DNA of 64,000 nt, taken from Rhizobiales bacterium Y(2018) (lineage in GTDB: Bacteria; Pseudomonadota; Alphaproteobacteria; Rhizobiales; Aestuariivirgaceae). Positions 24,681-33,784 of this stretch are shown piece by piece (within the stretch, counting starts at the first letter, position 1; every line of letters starts with the position of its first letter). Under the pieces are notes generated by a model. The model ran no database searches. It saw only the letters and a list, made by a program, of their open reading frames with translations, and was not told where the DNA came from. The translations under genes and the position numbers were made by a program. The DNA lies in the NCBI GenBank assembly GCA_005502925.1, contig SCPD01000010.1, positions 124,001-188,000 on the forward strand, read 5' to 3'.

Positions 24681-25169
24681 ATGAGACGCCGCGCCTTTCT
24701 CGCCTGCCTGCTGCTGCTCGCGGGCTGCACTACCAAAACCCTGCCGGACGGATTCTCCGGACCGACGGCGTCCGTCAGGGACAGCTATGGCAATTTCGTG
24801 AAGGGCGGCTTCTTCAGGCATGAAAAGGTCGATCTCTTCATCATGCGGGAGATGGACGGGAAATACATCGACAATGCGATGCTGGCGACCTATCGGGCGA
24901 GCTTCAAATCGAGCTTGGGGTTTGCGCTCAAGCCGCAAGCGCATGAGCGGCGTATTCCCGTCAGGCCAATGACCATCACGCTGGCGGTGGTCACTCAATA
25001 TGCGGCAGGCGGCCAATATGGCGGCAGCCGCGAGCCTGAAACCCTCACCACGCGAAAGATCAAGCTCAACCCGGTGGCGGGTGAAAAATATATCGTCAAA
25101 GGCCGGGCGGAAGGTGGAGTCGCTTCCGTCTGGCTCGAAACCGCCGGCGGCAAGATCGTCGGCGAGTAG
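24681..25169 (+). CDS. Tandem lipoprotein family, copy 4
   Basis: 162-residue intact and most diverged copy. Lipobox LLLAGC, LPDGFSGPTASVRDSYGNFVKGGFF (Asp-Gly-Phe in place of Asp-Asp-Tyr), MDGKYIDN, ERRIPVRPMTITL, KIKLNPVAGEKYIVKGR and SVWLETAGGKIVG. The ATG 24681 is chosen over the TTG at 24666 because the lipoprotein signal begins with the family's M-[KR]-R-R. It lies 17 bases after copy 3. Same remarks on unknown function. Confidence 0.77.
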   Translation: MRRRAFLACLLLLAGCTTKTLPDGFSGPTASVRDSYGNFVKGGFFRHEKVDLFIMREMDGKYIDNAMLATYRASFKSSLGFALKPQAHERRIPVRPMTITLAVVTQYAAGGQYGGSREPETLTTRKIKLNPVAGEKYIVKGRAEGGVASVWLETAGGKIVGE

Positions 25170-25183
25170 TTGGGGGGATGACA

Positions 25184-25654
25184 ATGAAACGTCGTGTGTT
25201 CCTTCTGGGCGCTTTTTCGCTTGCGGGCTGTGCGAGTCAAAAGCTGCTGCCGGATGACTATGCCGGTGAGACGGCCGTGATCAAGGACAGCCATATTCGG
25301 CGAAAGGAGAAGTCTTGGCTCGGTGGTGAATATAACGGGATCGAGATCTTCGCCGTGTCGAGCGTCGATGGCAAGTACCTGACCAATGCATAACATGTGA
25401 TTGAGGGCGGATATTCCACACCGGTCACGACCAAAGGCTTTGAAAGGCGCATACCGACCAGGCCGATCAAGGTCCGCCTCGAGAGATACTATGTGATCCG
25501 TACAGAAACGGACTCCCCGTCGGACTTGGGCAACAAGACCGTAACTTTCACGCCGGTCGCGGGCGAAACCTATGTCGTTCGAGGCGAGTCGGTTGGATCG
25601 AATTACAATTTCAATCTGTGGATCGAAACCGAAGGCGGCAAGAGAGTCACCTGA
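25184..25654 (+). pseudogene. Tandem lipoprotein family, copy 5, interrupted by an in-frame stop
   Basis: Starts with MKRRVFLLGAFSLAGC, then LLPDDYAGETAVIKDS and VDGKYLTN, and meets a TAA at 25391-25393. The same frame resumes at once and encodes the rest of the family: ERRIPTRPIKVRL, TVTFTPVAGETYVVRGE and NLWIETEGGKRVT, ending at 25654. One base substitution (for example CAA to TAA) accounts for it. The downstream half could start at GTG 25397 but would lack the lipobox. Probably a recent nonsense mutation or a sequence error; if real, only the first 70 residues would be made. Confidence 0.78.
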
Positions 25655-25704
25655 TCGTCGTCTACGCAGTGAGGTAAGGAACCGTACTTGGCTGGGAAAA
25701 GGGC

Positions 25705-26373
25705 ATGAAAAAACTTCTTGTCGCCCTTATGATGGCGCTTGGCTTCGCCCGAACCGTGGGGGCGGAGCCCGCCACGCAGGTGATGGATCCCAACGATATC
25801 CTCTTTTCGATGCCGACGATCGCGAAGGATCTGCCGCCGCTGGATCCGCTCAGTGAGCCGCCGGCCGCCGACGCGCTTACGCTTCATGAGGACGATTGGG
25901 CGCAAGCCGAATTTCTGCCCAAGGCGATGCTGCCCGAAATCCGGCGCATGCTGAGCGAGCTTAAGACGTTCGAGGCGCAGAACCGCGACGGGCTTGGCTG
26001 GCGGAACATGTATGTACGTAAGTTCAGCCGCGCCCCGCTGATTTTCGGCGAGACCGCGCTCGAGCGTCTTCAATCCATTCTTGGGACACGCGCCGGCGCG
26101 GCTCCCCTTCTGACCAGCGTTGCAGGCGTCGGGCGGGTTCGCGGCGGCTTCACCATTGCTATCGGCCGCAATGTGCATCTCTATGGTTATGCGGAAGAAG
26201 GCGGCATCCCGGTCATCGCCGCCAGCCTCGGCTCGGATCCCGACCATCAAGGGCTCACGGAAGCCTTCGCCAAGCTCAATACGAGCGATGGCCTTGTCCT
26301 CGTCGACTGGCGCCAACAAATGCTGCTCGTCTCGGTGGCAGATGACGGCAGAATCGGAATCTGGCGTCCCTAG
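25705..26373 (+). CDS. Exported protein of unknown function
   Basis: 222 residues with an N-terminal signal peptide (residues 1-20, MKKLLVALMMALGFARTVGA). The mature part has a proline/acidic N-terminal stretch, a helical middle (LPEIRRMLSELKTFEAQ) and a C-terminal region that ends in DGRIGIWRP. I recognise no domain. It follows the lipoprotein array on the same strand with a 50-base gap and its own AAAAGGG ribosome site, so it may be cotranscribed with the array. It is convergent with uvrB, six bases apart. Confidence 0.7.
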   Translation: MKKLLVALMMALGFARTVGAEPATQVMDPNDILFSMPTIAKDLPPLDPLSEPPAADALTLHEDDWAQAEFLPKAMLPEIRRMLSELKTFEAQNRDGLGWRNMYVRKFSRAPLIFGETALERLQSILGTRAGAAPLLTSVAGVGRVRGGFTIAIGRNVHLYGYAEEGGIPVIAASLGSDPDHQGLTEAFAKLNTSDGLVLVDWRQQMLLVSVADDGRIGIWRP

Positions 26374-26379
26374 CGCGAT

Positions 26380-28749
26380 CTACCGCCCGCCCTTCTTGAA
26401 CGTCCTTGTGCCCGGCCGGCCGCCCTTGGAGGCGGCGCGGCGCGCCGGCTTGGGGGAGGGCCAAGACGCTGTTGCCGGCTGGAGGCTGGACTTGCCACGG
26501 CGCGGCTCGTCCATCGGATCGCGCGCCAGGGGATCGTCCATGACGGCCAGCTCGACATCGCGCAGCCGCTTGACCTCGTCGCGCAAACGCGCCGCTTCCT
26601 CGAATTCGAGATTGGCGGCGGCCTCGCGCATGCGCTTCTCCATGTCGGAGATGACACGCTCGAGATTGTGGCCGACAAGCGGGGCGCCGTCCTCGGCCAG
26701 CCCTGAATCCACGGTGACGTGGTCCTGCTCATAGACCGACGACATGATATCGGCGATGTTCTTCTTGATACTCGCCGGGGTGATGCCGTTCTCCAGATTA
26801 TAGGCCTCCTGCTTCTCGCGCCGGCGGCTGGTCTCGGCCATGGCGCGCTCCATCGAGCCCGTCACACGGTCGGCATAGAGGACCACCTTGCCGTCGACAT
26901 TGCGGGCGGCGCGGCCGATGGTCTGGATGAGCGAGGTTTCGGAACGCAGAAAGCCTTCCTTGTCGGCATCGAGAATGGCGACGAGGGCGCATTCGGGAAT
27001 GTCGAGACCCTCGCGCAGGAGGTTGATGCCGATCAGTACATCAAAGACGCCAAGCCGCAGATCGCGGATGATCTCGATGCGCTCCAGCGTGTCGATATCG
27101 GAATGCATGTAGCGCACGCGAATGCCTTGCTCATGCATATATTCGGTCAAGTCCTCGGCCATGCGCTTGGTGAGCACGGTGACGAGGGCGCGATAACCCT
27201 TTTTCGCCACGTCGCGGCATTCGGCGATGAGATCGTCGACCTGGTTCTTCACCGGGCGGATCTCGACCGGCGGATCGATGAGACCGGTCGGGCGGATGAC
27301 CTGCTCGGTAAAAACGCCGCCGGTGCGGTTCATCTCCCAGGAGCCGGGCGTCGCCGACACATAGACCGATTGCGGCCGCATCGCGTCCCATTCCTCGAAG
27401 CGCAGAGGCCGGTTGTCGATGCAGGAAGGCAGGCGGAAGCCGAATTCGGCGAGCGTCGCCTTGCGATTGTAGTCGCCGCGGAACATGCCGCCCAATTGCG
27501 GGACGGTCACGTGGCTTTCGTCGACGAAGACCAGCGCATTGTCGGGCAGATATTCGAACAGGGTCGGCGGCGGCTCGCCCGGCTTGCGGCCGGTGAGATA
27601 ACGCGAATAATTCTCGATGCCGGCGCAGGAGCCGGTCGCCATCATCATTTCGAGATCGAACAGCACACGCTGCTCGAGGCGCTGGGCCTCGAGCAAGCGG
27701 CCGGCCGCGTTGAATTCCTCGAGCCTGATCTTGAGATCGGTCTTGATGCGCGACGCCGCCTGCTCGAGCGTCGGCTTCGGCGTCACATAATGCGAATTGG
27801 CGTAGAGCTTGATCTGCTCGAGCTCGGCCGTCTTGTGTCCGGTCAACGGATCGAATTCGGAAATGGCCTCGACCTCGTCGCCGAACAGCGAAACGCGCCA
27901 GGCGCGATCCTCGAAATGGGAGGGAAAGATCTCGACCGTGTCGCCGCGCACGCGGAAGGTGCCGCGGACGAAATTGCCGTCATTGCGCTTGTAGTGGAGG
28001 GCCACGAGATCGGCGAGAAGCTGGCGCTGGGCGATGCGCTCGTTCTTCTTCACCGTGAAGGTCATGGCGGAATAGGTTTCGACGTCGCCGATGCCGTAGA
28101 TGCAGGATACCGAGGCGACCACGATGACATCATCGCGCTCGAGAAGAGAACGCGTCGCCGAATGGCGCATGCGGTCGATCTGCTCGTTGATCGAGGATTC
28201 CTTCTCGATATAGGTGTCGGTGCGCGCCACATAGGCTTCCGGCTGGTAGTAGTCGTAATAGGAGACGAAATATTCGACCGCGTTGTCCGGGAAGAAGCTC
28301 TTGAACTCGCCATAGAGCTGCGCCGCGAGCGTCTTGTTGGGGGCCAGGACCAGAGCTGGACGCTGGGTCTGCTCGATGACCTTGGCCACGGTGAAGGTCT
28401 TGCCCGAGCCGGTGACTCCGAGGAGAACCTGGTCGCGGTCGGCGCCCTGGACGCCGGAGACGAGCTCGCTGATGGCCTGCGGCTGGTCGCCCCGGGGCTC
28501 GAAATCAGAAACGATCCTGAGCGGCCGGCCGCCTTCCGCTTTGTCAGGGCGCGGCGGGCGGTAGGGTGTGAAAACATCATTGGGCACAAAATCGGGGCGC
28601 AGGGCCTCGAGCCCGGCCCGCGGACCCGACATATCGGCGCGCGGATCCGGCCGCTGGCGCAAGGCTTCGGCGGTCGGTATTTCGGGGAAGCCTTCCAGCG
28701 GCTTCTGCGGCGCTTCGGAGAAGCCGCCTTCCTGTCGTGAATGTCCCAT
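26380..28749 (-). CDS. uvrB: Excinuclease ABC subunit B
   Basis: Helicase-like damage-verifying subunit of nucleotide excision repair, working with UvrA and UvrC in the cytosol. The 789-residue protein has a roughly 80-residue N-terminal extension that the E. coli protein lacks but many rhizobial ones have. Then Walker [10 protein letters not shown] (111-119), the beta-hairpin [11 protein letters not shown], the DEAD-type box FVDESH, the helicase motifs [23 protein letters not shown], and a C-terminal UVR motif ([14 protein letters not shown]). ATG 28749 is chosen because it begins the conserved extension, though no strong ribosome site is seen. It is divergent from a membrane protein gene and convergent with the exported protein before it. 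Confidence 0.98.
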   Translation of the reverse strand: MGHSRQEGGFSEAPQKPLEGFPEIPTAEALRQRPDPRADMSGPRAGLEALRPDFVPNDVFTPYRPPRPDKAEGGRPLRIVSDFEPRGDQPQAISELVSGVQGADRDQVLLGVTGSGKTFTVAKVIEQTQRPALVLAPNKTLAAQLYGEFKSFFPDNAVEYFVSYYDYYQPEAYVARTDTYIEKESSINEQIDRMRHSATRSLLERDDVIVVASVSCIYGIGDVETYSAMTFTVKKNERIAQRQLLADLVALHYKRNDGNFVRGTFRVRGDTVEIFPSHFEDRAWRVSLFGDEVEAISEFDPLTGHKTAELEQIKLYANSHYVTPKPTLEQAASRIKTDLKIRLEEFNAAGRLLEAQRLEQRVLFDLEMMMATGSCAGIENYSRYLTGRKPGEPPPTLFEYLPDNALVFVDESHVTVPQLGGMFRGDYNRKATLAEFGFRLPSCIDNRPLRFEEWDAMRPQSVYVSATPGSWEMNRTGGVFTEQVIRPTGLIDPPVEIRPVKNQVDDLIAECRDVAKKGYRALVTVLTKRMAEDLTEYMHEQGIRVRYMHSDIDTLERIEIIRDLRLGVFDVLIGINLLREGLDIPECALVAILDADKEGFLRSETSLIQTIGRAARNVDGKVVLYADRVTGSMERAMAETSRRREKQEAYNLENGITPASIKKNIADIMSSVYEQDHVTVDSGLAEDGAPLVGHNLERVISDMEKRMREAAANLEFEEAARLRDEVKRLRDVELAVMDDPLARDPMDEPRRGKSSLQPATASWPSPKPARRAASKGGRPGTRTFKKGGR

Positions 28750-28899
28750 GATCGGGCTAATATAGGATGGCCGGGGCCAAGCCGGAAGGGCAGGCACCCG
28801 ACATTGCTGACAGCATTATGGCAGCAGCCGCCTCTCCCAAGGACAAGCTGTCGCCGACGGGCTAAGCTGCAGCCGATTCGGGAAAGGGGGCCTCCGACC

Positions 28900-29316
28900 A
28901 TGTCACTGATCCGCAAGCTCGGTTTTGCCTATTTCGCGCTGTTCGTGATCGTAGCGGCGATGAGTTACGTGCCGCAATTCAAGGATGCCAACGGCATGAT
29001 GTTCGGGCTGTTCAAGCTCGACCTCTATGACGATGCGCTGCACCTCTTCTCAGGCCTGTGGGCCGGCATCGCCGCTTTGATCTCGACCCGGGCGACGGTC
29101 AACTACTTCAAGCTGTTCGGCACCCTCTATTTCCTCGACGGTGTGCTGGGGCTCTTCACCGGCAGCGGTTATCTCGATTTCGGCATCTTCATCAACGGCA
29201 TGCTCGATCTCGATCTGATGACGCGCATCATGGCCAATCTGCCGCATCTGGCGATTGGCGGTTTCGCCGCCTATGCGGGTTTTGTATTGTCGAAACGTCA
29301 TGGCGAAACTGCGTAA
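28900..29316 (+). CDS. Small membrane protein, about four transmembrane segments
   Basis: 138-residue inner-membrane protein. Hydrophobic segments lie at about residues 7-25, 49-66 (HLFSGLWAGIAALIST), 72-90 and 112-130. The pattern, with a DDALHLFSGLWAG segment after the first helix and a GTLYFLDGVLGLF segment, resembles DUF4383-type proteins; I am only moderately sure. GGAAAGGGGG precedes ATG 28900. Its 3' end overlaps the start of the next gene by 17 bases, so the two are probably cotranscribed and coupled. Function unknown. Confidence 0.75.
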   Translation: MSLIRKLGFAYFALFVIVAAMSYVPQFKDANGMMFGLFKLDLYDDALHLFSGLWAGIAALISTRATVNYFKLFGTLYFLDGVLGLFTGSGYLDFGIFINGMLDLDLMTRIMANLPHLAIGGFAAYAGFVLSKRHGETA

Positions 29317-30412
29317 GACCAAACGGATACTTCTGGCGCTGGCGATCTTCCTGGCGGCGCCGGTCGTCTATATCGGCGTCGGCTGTCAGGGGACGTCCGA
29401 CGGCGGCAGCAATGTGACGATGCCGGTCATCGAACCCGAGACGCGCGCAAGGCTCGACGACCTGGCGGGCTACCGCTTCCCGGAGGAGAAGTCCTACCTG
29501 ACCTTCCCGGAGTGGTACATCGTCTACACGTCGCAGGATTTCGCCAATTACATCGAGAAATACTATCCGAGCGGCTTCAGCTATTTCCGCTCGGCGGCCG
29601 AGTTCTGGACCAGCTATTGCGCCGTCAACCGCCTGGTCGCGCCGCGCTACGACTTCAATGCCGGCACGCATCTGATGATCTATGTGATCGGCGTCAGCCA
29701 TACGGTCGAATATGTCGGCAAGGGCATCTATGAGAACACGATCGGGCGGCTGAGCGAGCTCTTCGCGCCGATACCGCCCACGCCTGAGGACATGTTCGCG
29801 CGCAAATACGCCTATGATTACGGCCAGTGGCTCAATACCGTGCCCTGGTATGATTTCGCCTTCGCTGAGCGTTTGTCGGAATTCTGGAACACGGTGCCGT
29901 TCGCGGGGCCGGGCCCGGTGCGCAAGGCTGAGCGGCGTTTCGCGATCTCGGCCGAGCTCGGCGTCAAGACCGGCTATGGCTGGCTGATCCGCGGCGGCAG
30001 CGAGACGGTCTATGCGCCCGCCCAGCTCGAAATCTATGCTTTGATGCGGGGCGTGCCTGTCGACACCGCGCCGATCGACCGGCGCATTGCGCTCGTCGAG
30101 TCGTTCCGTGACGGGAGCCAGCTGGTCAAGCTGCCGCGTTATCAGCCCTTCACCGAGATCGTACAGAAGCTCGGCGCCACCAATGCCAGCTTTCTGGAGA
30201 TCGGCGGCAACAGCAACATCCTGATCTCGCTGACGGTGCCCGAGACCTGGGCGCCGCCCGAGGACATGCCGCCGGTTCTGTTCGAGACCCAGAATCTCGC
30301 CGGGGCAGGGGGCAAACGCGTCGGTCTCTCCGTGCCGGTGGCGCTGCTGCTCGATGTCGTGCGCAAGCTCGGCCCGAGCGGGGCGCAGCTCGAACATGTC
30401 TATGATTATTGA
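29300..30412 (+). CDS. Membrane-anchored protein of unknown function
   Basis: 370-residue protein with one N-terminal hydrophobic segment (about residues 8-27) which looks like a signal anchor or signal peptide, then a soluble part. Features of the soluble part: EKSYLTFPEWYIVYTSQDFANYIE, a W-rich region (YGQWLNTVPWYDFAF), and a long C-terminal domain with balanced charge. I remember similar proteins annotated only as hypothetical. Start at ATG 29300 lies inside the preceding gene. The stop overlaps the next start by 17 bases (30396-30412). The overlaps suggest a three-gene operon of envelope proteins. Confidence 0.72.
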   Translation: MAKLRKTKRILLALAIFLAAPVVYIGVGCQGTSDGGSNVTMPVIEPETRARLDDLAGYRFPEEKSYLTFPEWYIVYTSQDFANYIEKYYPSGFSYFRSAAEFWTSYCAVNRLVAPRYDFNAGTHLMIYVIGVSHTVEYVGKGIYENTIGRLSELFAPIPPTPEDMFARKYAYDYGQWLNTVPWYDFAFAERLSEFWNTVPFAGPGPVRKAERRFAISAELGVKTGYGWLIRGGSETVYAPAQLEIYALMRGVPVDTAPIDRRIALVESFRDGSQLVKLPRYQPFTEIVQKLGATNASFLEIGGNSNILISLTVPETWAPPEDMPPVLFETQNLAGAGGKRVGLSVPVALLLDVVRKLGPSGAQLEHVYDY

Positions 30413-30707
30413 CAGGCTTTTGCGCTTCGCCGCCGGCGCAGCACTCGTGCTCGCGGCCTGGACGGCGATCCTGGCCGGGCTTGCCTTCGCCATGCCGCCC
30501 GGCACGCCGCTCGCGGTTTTCGCCCCCGGCCATGCGCTCGAAACAGTGGCGCAGGCGCATGGCTCCTTCGAGGCTTTTGGCCAGAGCATTGCGGTGACAC
30601 GGTCGCCGGAAGCGGGCTTCGCCGGGCGGCTCTATGGTGCCGGCGCACTGCTCGTGATCGATGCCCGAATTGTGATGTCCTGCCGCGAATTGTTCGCGAA
30701 GACTTGA
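30396..30707 (+). CDS. Small exported or membrane protein of unknown function
   Basis: 103 residues, with a hydrophobic N-terminal segment (residues 8-34) that may be a signal peptide or an anchor, and a short soluble part ending CRELFAKT with a single cysteine. It overlaps the preceding gene by 17 bases. Alternative start at ATG 30402. No domain recognised. It is the third gene of the 28.9-30.7 kb run. Confidence 0.6.
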   Translation: MSMIIDRLLRFAAGAALVLAAWTAILAGLAFAMPPGTPLAVFAPGHALETVAQAHGSFEAFGQSIAVTRSPEAGFAGRLYGAGALLVIDARIVMSCRELFAKT

Positions 30708-30744
30708 TTCCCCCTTCCATCGGTGGGCTTCTAAACTCGCCGCC

Positions 30745-31164
30745 ATGTTGTTCCAAAACCGCGTCTGGCGCTTTCTCCTGGTGACGGCGATCTTCGTCAT
30801 CGTCGGTCCGCCGGTTGGCGGCCTCGTCGCCTGGATGAGCATGGGCGCGGCTTTCTCCTTGCGATCGCCAGGGCCGTTCGTCACCGGATCCTATGGCGAA
30901 GGCATGATCCTGGCGCTGGGCAGCGGATTGCTCGTCGCTATTGCCGGCCTCTGGCTCGCTTTGCGGTCATGGCCGGTTCCCATCGTGGCGGCGCTGGTCA
31001 GCAACGCGCTGTTCTTCGTGCTCACGGCGGATATGGATCTGTCACGGGCGGACTATGTGAGCGCGCTCTACAATATGGGGCGGGTGTTCCTGCCGCCCTC
31101 GATCGTGGCTTCGCTCGTCTGCTGGTTTCTGGCGCGGCCGTTATTGCGAATGGAAGGTCAATAG
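30745..31164 (+). CDS. Small multi-pass membrane protein of unknown function
   Basis: 139 residues with four hydrophobic segments at about 8-31, 53-68, 72-92 and 113-130. No family recognised. It lies 37 bases after the previous small gene, on the same strand, and may be part of that transcript. It overlaps the 3' end of the convergent FAD oxidoreductase gene by seven bases. Confidence 0.68.
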   Translation: MLFQNRVWRFLLVTAIFVIVGPPVGGLVAWMSMGAAFSLRSPGPFVTGSYGEGMILALGSGLLVAIAGLWLALRSWPVPIVAALVSNALFFVLTADMDLSRADYVSALYNMGRVFLPPSIVASLVCWFLARPLLRMEGQ

Positions 31165-32735
31165 CCAGGAAACTCCGCCGAGTAGGCTTCATAGAAATTG
31201 TTGCTGAAGAGCTTGTGCGGATCGAAGCGCGTCTTGGCGGCGAAGAAATCGCTGATCATCGGATAAGCGCGCTTCAGCTGCAGCGCATCGTAATGGCGCT
31301 GATAGGGCAGGAAGAAGCGGCCGCCCGACAGATGCGCCAAGTCGACGAGGTCGCGGGTCAGGCCGCGCATCTTCTCGATGCCGGCTTCGTCCACCGTCTG
31401 GTTGACATAGAGCACGACCGAGAAGGCCTCTTCCGGCGCATAGTTGAGAGCGATCTCTTCTTTGTGCACGACGCGCACCGAGGCGTTGAGAAGTAACGTG
31501 TCGCTCTTCTGCATGAGGTCGCGCATCTGGTCGACGAAAGAAACGAGATTGGTCCGGGGCACGAAATATTCGTGCAGAATGTCGGTCTCGTATTTCAGGT
31601 TGTTGAAGAGATAGGGCACCGAGTCATGCATCGGCTCGTTGCGCGACACGAGGCAGGCCTCACCGGTCCGGCCGGCGATCTCGCTCACCGTGCAGGATTC
31701 GAATTTGTGCTCCAGCTCCTTCTCGGCATACCATTTGGCGTCGGCGAACAGGCTGCCCTGCTTCGACAGGTTGAAGATGAGGCGGCGCAACCCGGCCGAG
31801 CTCACATCCGCCAGCGGCGGAAGCTTCACATCCGGCAGGTCCTGCCGGTGATAGGTGTAGAGCAGCATCTCGCGCAGGAAGCTGCCCGGCGCCGTCGACA
31901 GATGACCGTAGAACAGGCCGATGGCCGGATCGGCGGCGATTTCCTCGGCGAATATCCTGGGAAAATCGGCAATGTCAATCAGCCGCCGGCGCGACTCGTA
32001 GATGACATTGTCGGCGATCTCGATCTCGGCATCGAGAATGATGCCGAACAGGCCGTAGCCGCCGACGATATGGCGGTAGAGATCGGTATTCTCGCTGCGG
32101 CTGGCAGTGACGGTCGAGCCGTCGGCCAGCATGATACGCAAACGGCGTAGCGTGCGCTCGATGGCGCCGACCTGATGGTCCATGCCATGGGCGTTGACGG
32201 AGATCGAGCCACCGACGGTGAAGACATCAGAGGACTGCATCGCCTTCACGGCGAAACGCGGATGGAGCACATTCTGGATATCGTGCCAGCGCGCGCCGCT
32301 TTGCACCGTCATGGTGCGTGCTTCCGCATTGACGATCACGGCGTTGAATCCGGTCATGTCGAGAACGACGCCGTCGCGCGCGAAAGCATGCCCGCCCATG
32401 GAATGGAGCGCGCCCGCCATCGAGACCTTCAGGCCCTGGTCGCGGGCATAGGCCAAGGCATCGGCGATGTCCTTTTCGTTTTTGACCGCCACGACGCCCT
32501 TGACCGGGGTGCGCGAGAGACAACTCACATCGTTGACCGTTCCGGCGCGTTGCGACCAGGGCAGGCTCGTCGCCCCAGGCGGCATGATCAGAGCGCTATC
32601 GGGAACGATCGGGCCGCAGTCCTTGGGTGCCAAGGGAGCGGAGGCCAGTCCATAGGCTTCGTTGCCGGCCCAGGCGGCGGCAGCCGCGAGACCGACCGTG
32701 CCGAGAACCTTTCGGCGCGTGAACCACTTCGTCAT
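31158..32735 (-). CDS. Tat-exported FAD-binding oxidoreductase, vanillyl-alcohol-oxidase fold
   Basis: 525-residue flavoprotein. A twin-arginine-like signal is at residues 5-30 (FTRRKVLGTVGLAAAAAWAG). An FAD_binding_4 (PCMH) domain spans about 70-250, with GALHSMGGHAFARDG, GARWHDIQNVL and the flavin-binding TVGGSISVNAHG, followed by a substrate cap domain to the C-terminus with RFDPHKLFSN near the end, a mark of the GlcD/L-gulonolactone-oxidase group. Likely activity is oxidation of a sugar lactone, hydroxy acid or similar donor in the periplasm; the donor is not predictable. It stands alone on the minus strand, near a palindromic repeat upstream. Confidence 0.88.
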   Translation of the reverse strand: MTKWFTRRKVLGTVGLAAAAAWAGNEAYGLASAPLAPKDCGPIVPDSALIMPPGATSLPWSQRAGTVNDVSCLSRTPVKGVVAVKNEKDIADALAYARDQGLKVSMAGALHSMGGHAFARDGVVLDMTGFNAVIVNAEARTMTVQSGARWHDIQNVLHPRFAVKAMQSSDVFTVGGSISVNAHGMDHQVGAIERTLRRLRIMLADGSTVTASRSENTDLYRHIVGGYGLFGIILDAEIEIADNVIYESRRRLIDIADFPRIFAEEIAADPAIGLFYGHLSTAPGSFLREMLLYTYHRQDLPDVKLPPLADVSSAGLRRLIFNLSKQGSLFADAKWYAEKELEHKFESCTVSEIAGRTGEACLVSRNEPMHDSVPYLFNNLKYETDILHEYFVPRTNLVSFVDQMRDLMQKSDTLLLNASVRVVHKEEIALNYAPEEAFSVVLYVNQTVDEAGIEKMRGLTRDLVDLAHLSGGRFFLPYQRHYDALQLKRAYPMISDFFAAKTRFDPHKLFSNNFYEAYSAEFPGY

Positions 32736-32787
32736 GAATCGTCCTTCAATTGTCGGCCGGGAAGCTAGCTTATTTGCCCTGGTCCGA

Positions 32788-32902
32788 CTAGATCACGATC
32801 CCTTCAAGCCTTTGGGCTTGAAGGGATAAACGTGATCGGCATCCTAAATTGGCGCGTGATCGGACGGAAAACCGCTTCCCACTTTTCCTGATCACGCGCT
32901 AG
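32788..32902. repeat. Two-hairpin palindromic intergenic element (copy 2), CTAG-bounded
   Basis: CTAG at 32788-32791 and at 32899-32902 bound two inverted repeats. Hairpin 1 (32791-32837): GATCACG pairs with CGTGATC, with inner CCCTTCAAGCC and GGCTTGAAGGG. Hairpin 2 (32852-32899): GCGCGTGATC pairs with GATCACGCGC, and inside lie GGAAAACCG and the strand-complementary CTTCCCACTTTTCC part. This core, GGAAAAGTGGGAAGCGG in the other orientation, resembles an abundant palindromic intergenic repeat of Hyphomicrobiales that I remember from several genera. It lies between the oxidoreductase start and rlmJ. Confidence 0.82.
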
Positions 32903-32913
32903 AAGACGGGCTC

Positions 32914-33783
32914 ATGAACTACCGCCACGTCTATCACGCCGGCAACCACGCCGATGTCCTCAAGCACATCGTAATGCTGCGGGCTTTTTTGCATCTCCAG
33001 AAGAAGGACAAGCCGTTCCTGTTTCTCGACGCGCATGCCGGCACCGGCCTCTATGCGCTGTGGGGCGATGAAGCGTTGAAAACGCTCGAATGGCAGGATG
33101 GGGTGGGGCGGTTCTATGACCCGTCCGGCAAGGCCGTGCCCTTGACGGCCGAAGCGGAGGCCTTGATCGCGCCGTGGCGCCGGGTGATCGCGTCGGTCAA
33201 CGCGACGGGCCAGCCGCTTTCCCATTATCCGGGATCGCCAGGCTTCGCGCTCGACGTCTTGCGTCAGAATGACCGTGTCGTCCTCAATGAGCTGCATCCG
33301 GATGATCACGGCAAGCTCGCGGAGTTCGCCCAGCGCGACAGGCGGGTGGTGCTCGTCGAAGGCGACGCCGCAATCGCAGTGAAAGCGCATCTGCCGCCGC
33401 CCGAGCGGCGCGGTTTCATCCTGATCGATCCGCCTTATGAGCGCGAGGACGAAGCGCGCCGTGCCGTGCAGATGCTGCGCGATGGCCATCGCCGCTTCGC
33501 AACGGGCGCCTTCGCCTTGTGGTATCCGGTGACCGGTGACGGCTTGTCGGCGGTGATCGCCAAGGAGGCACTGGCGCTTGCCATTCCGAAGACGCTGAAA
33601 ATCGAGCTTCTGGTGCGCCAGGCCGTGCCCGAGGGCGGGCTCGCCGGCTCTGGCCTCATTCTCATCAATCCGCCCTGGCCCTTGGGCGACGAGCTTGCGG
33701 TTCTAGGACCCGCTTTGTGCGAGCGCCTCAGGCAAAGCGATGGCGCTGCCTGGTCGCTCGATTGGCTCGGCGCGGACATCTAG
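32914..33783 (+). CDS. rlmJ: 23S rRNA (adenine-2030-N6)-methyltransferase
   Basis: 289-residue SAM-dependent RNA methyltransferase of the RlmJ/YhiR family. The start MNYRHVYHAGNHADVLKHIV is very typical of the family. LFLDAHAGTGLY (about residues 36-48) forms the SAM site, and the N6-adenine catalytic motif is IDPPYE (about residues 169-174). Length is right for the family (about 280). It modifies one adenine of 23S rRNA, which has only mild effects in E. coli. ATG 32914. The gene follows the palindromic element and converges with the Bcr/CflA gene, one base apart. Confidence 0.95.
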   Translation: MNYRHVYHAGNHADVLKHIVMLRAFLHLQKKDKPFLFLDAHAGTGLYALWGDEALKTLEWQDGVGRFYDPSGKAVPLTAEAEALIAPWRRVIASVNATGQPLSHYPGSPGFALDVLRQNDRVVLNELHPDDHGKLAEFAQRDRRVVLVEGDAAIAVKAHLPPPERRGFILIDPPYEREDEARRAVQMLRDGHRRFATGAFALWYPVTGDGLSAVIAKEALALAIPKTLKIELLVRQAVPEGGLAGSGLILINPPWPLGDELAVLGPALCERLRQSDGAAWSLDWLGADI

Positions 33784-33784
33784 C

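Noticed and set aside
23169-25654. Possible CRISPR-like or minisatellite array
   Set aside because: The repetition is of whole coding copies about 500 bases long and diverged, not of short direct repeats with spacers.
26719-28740. Long open frame (673 codons) antisense to uvrB
   Set aside because: It lies wholly within uvrB on the opposite strand and its composition is that of reversed high-GC codons; no domain, ribosome site or neighbour supports it.
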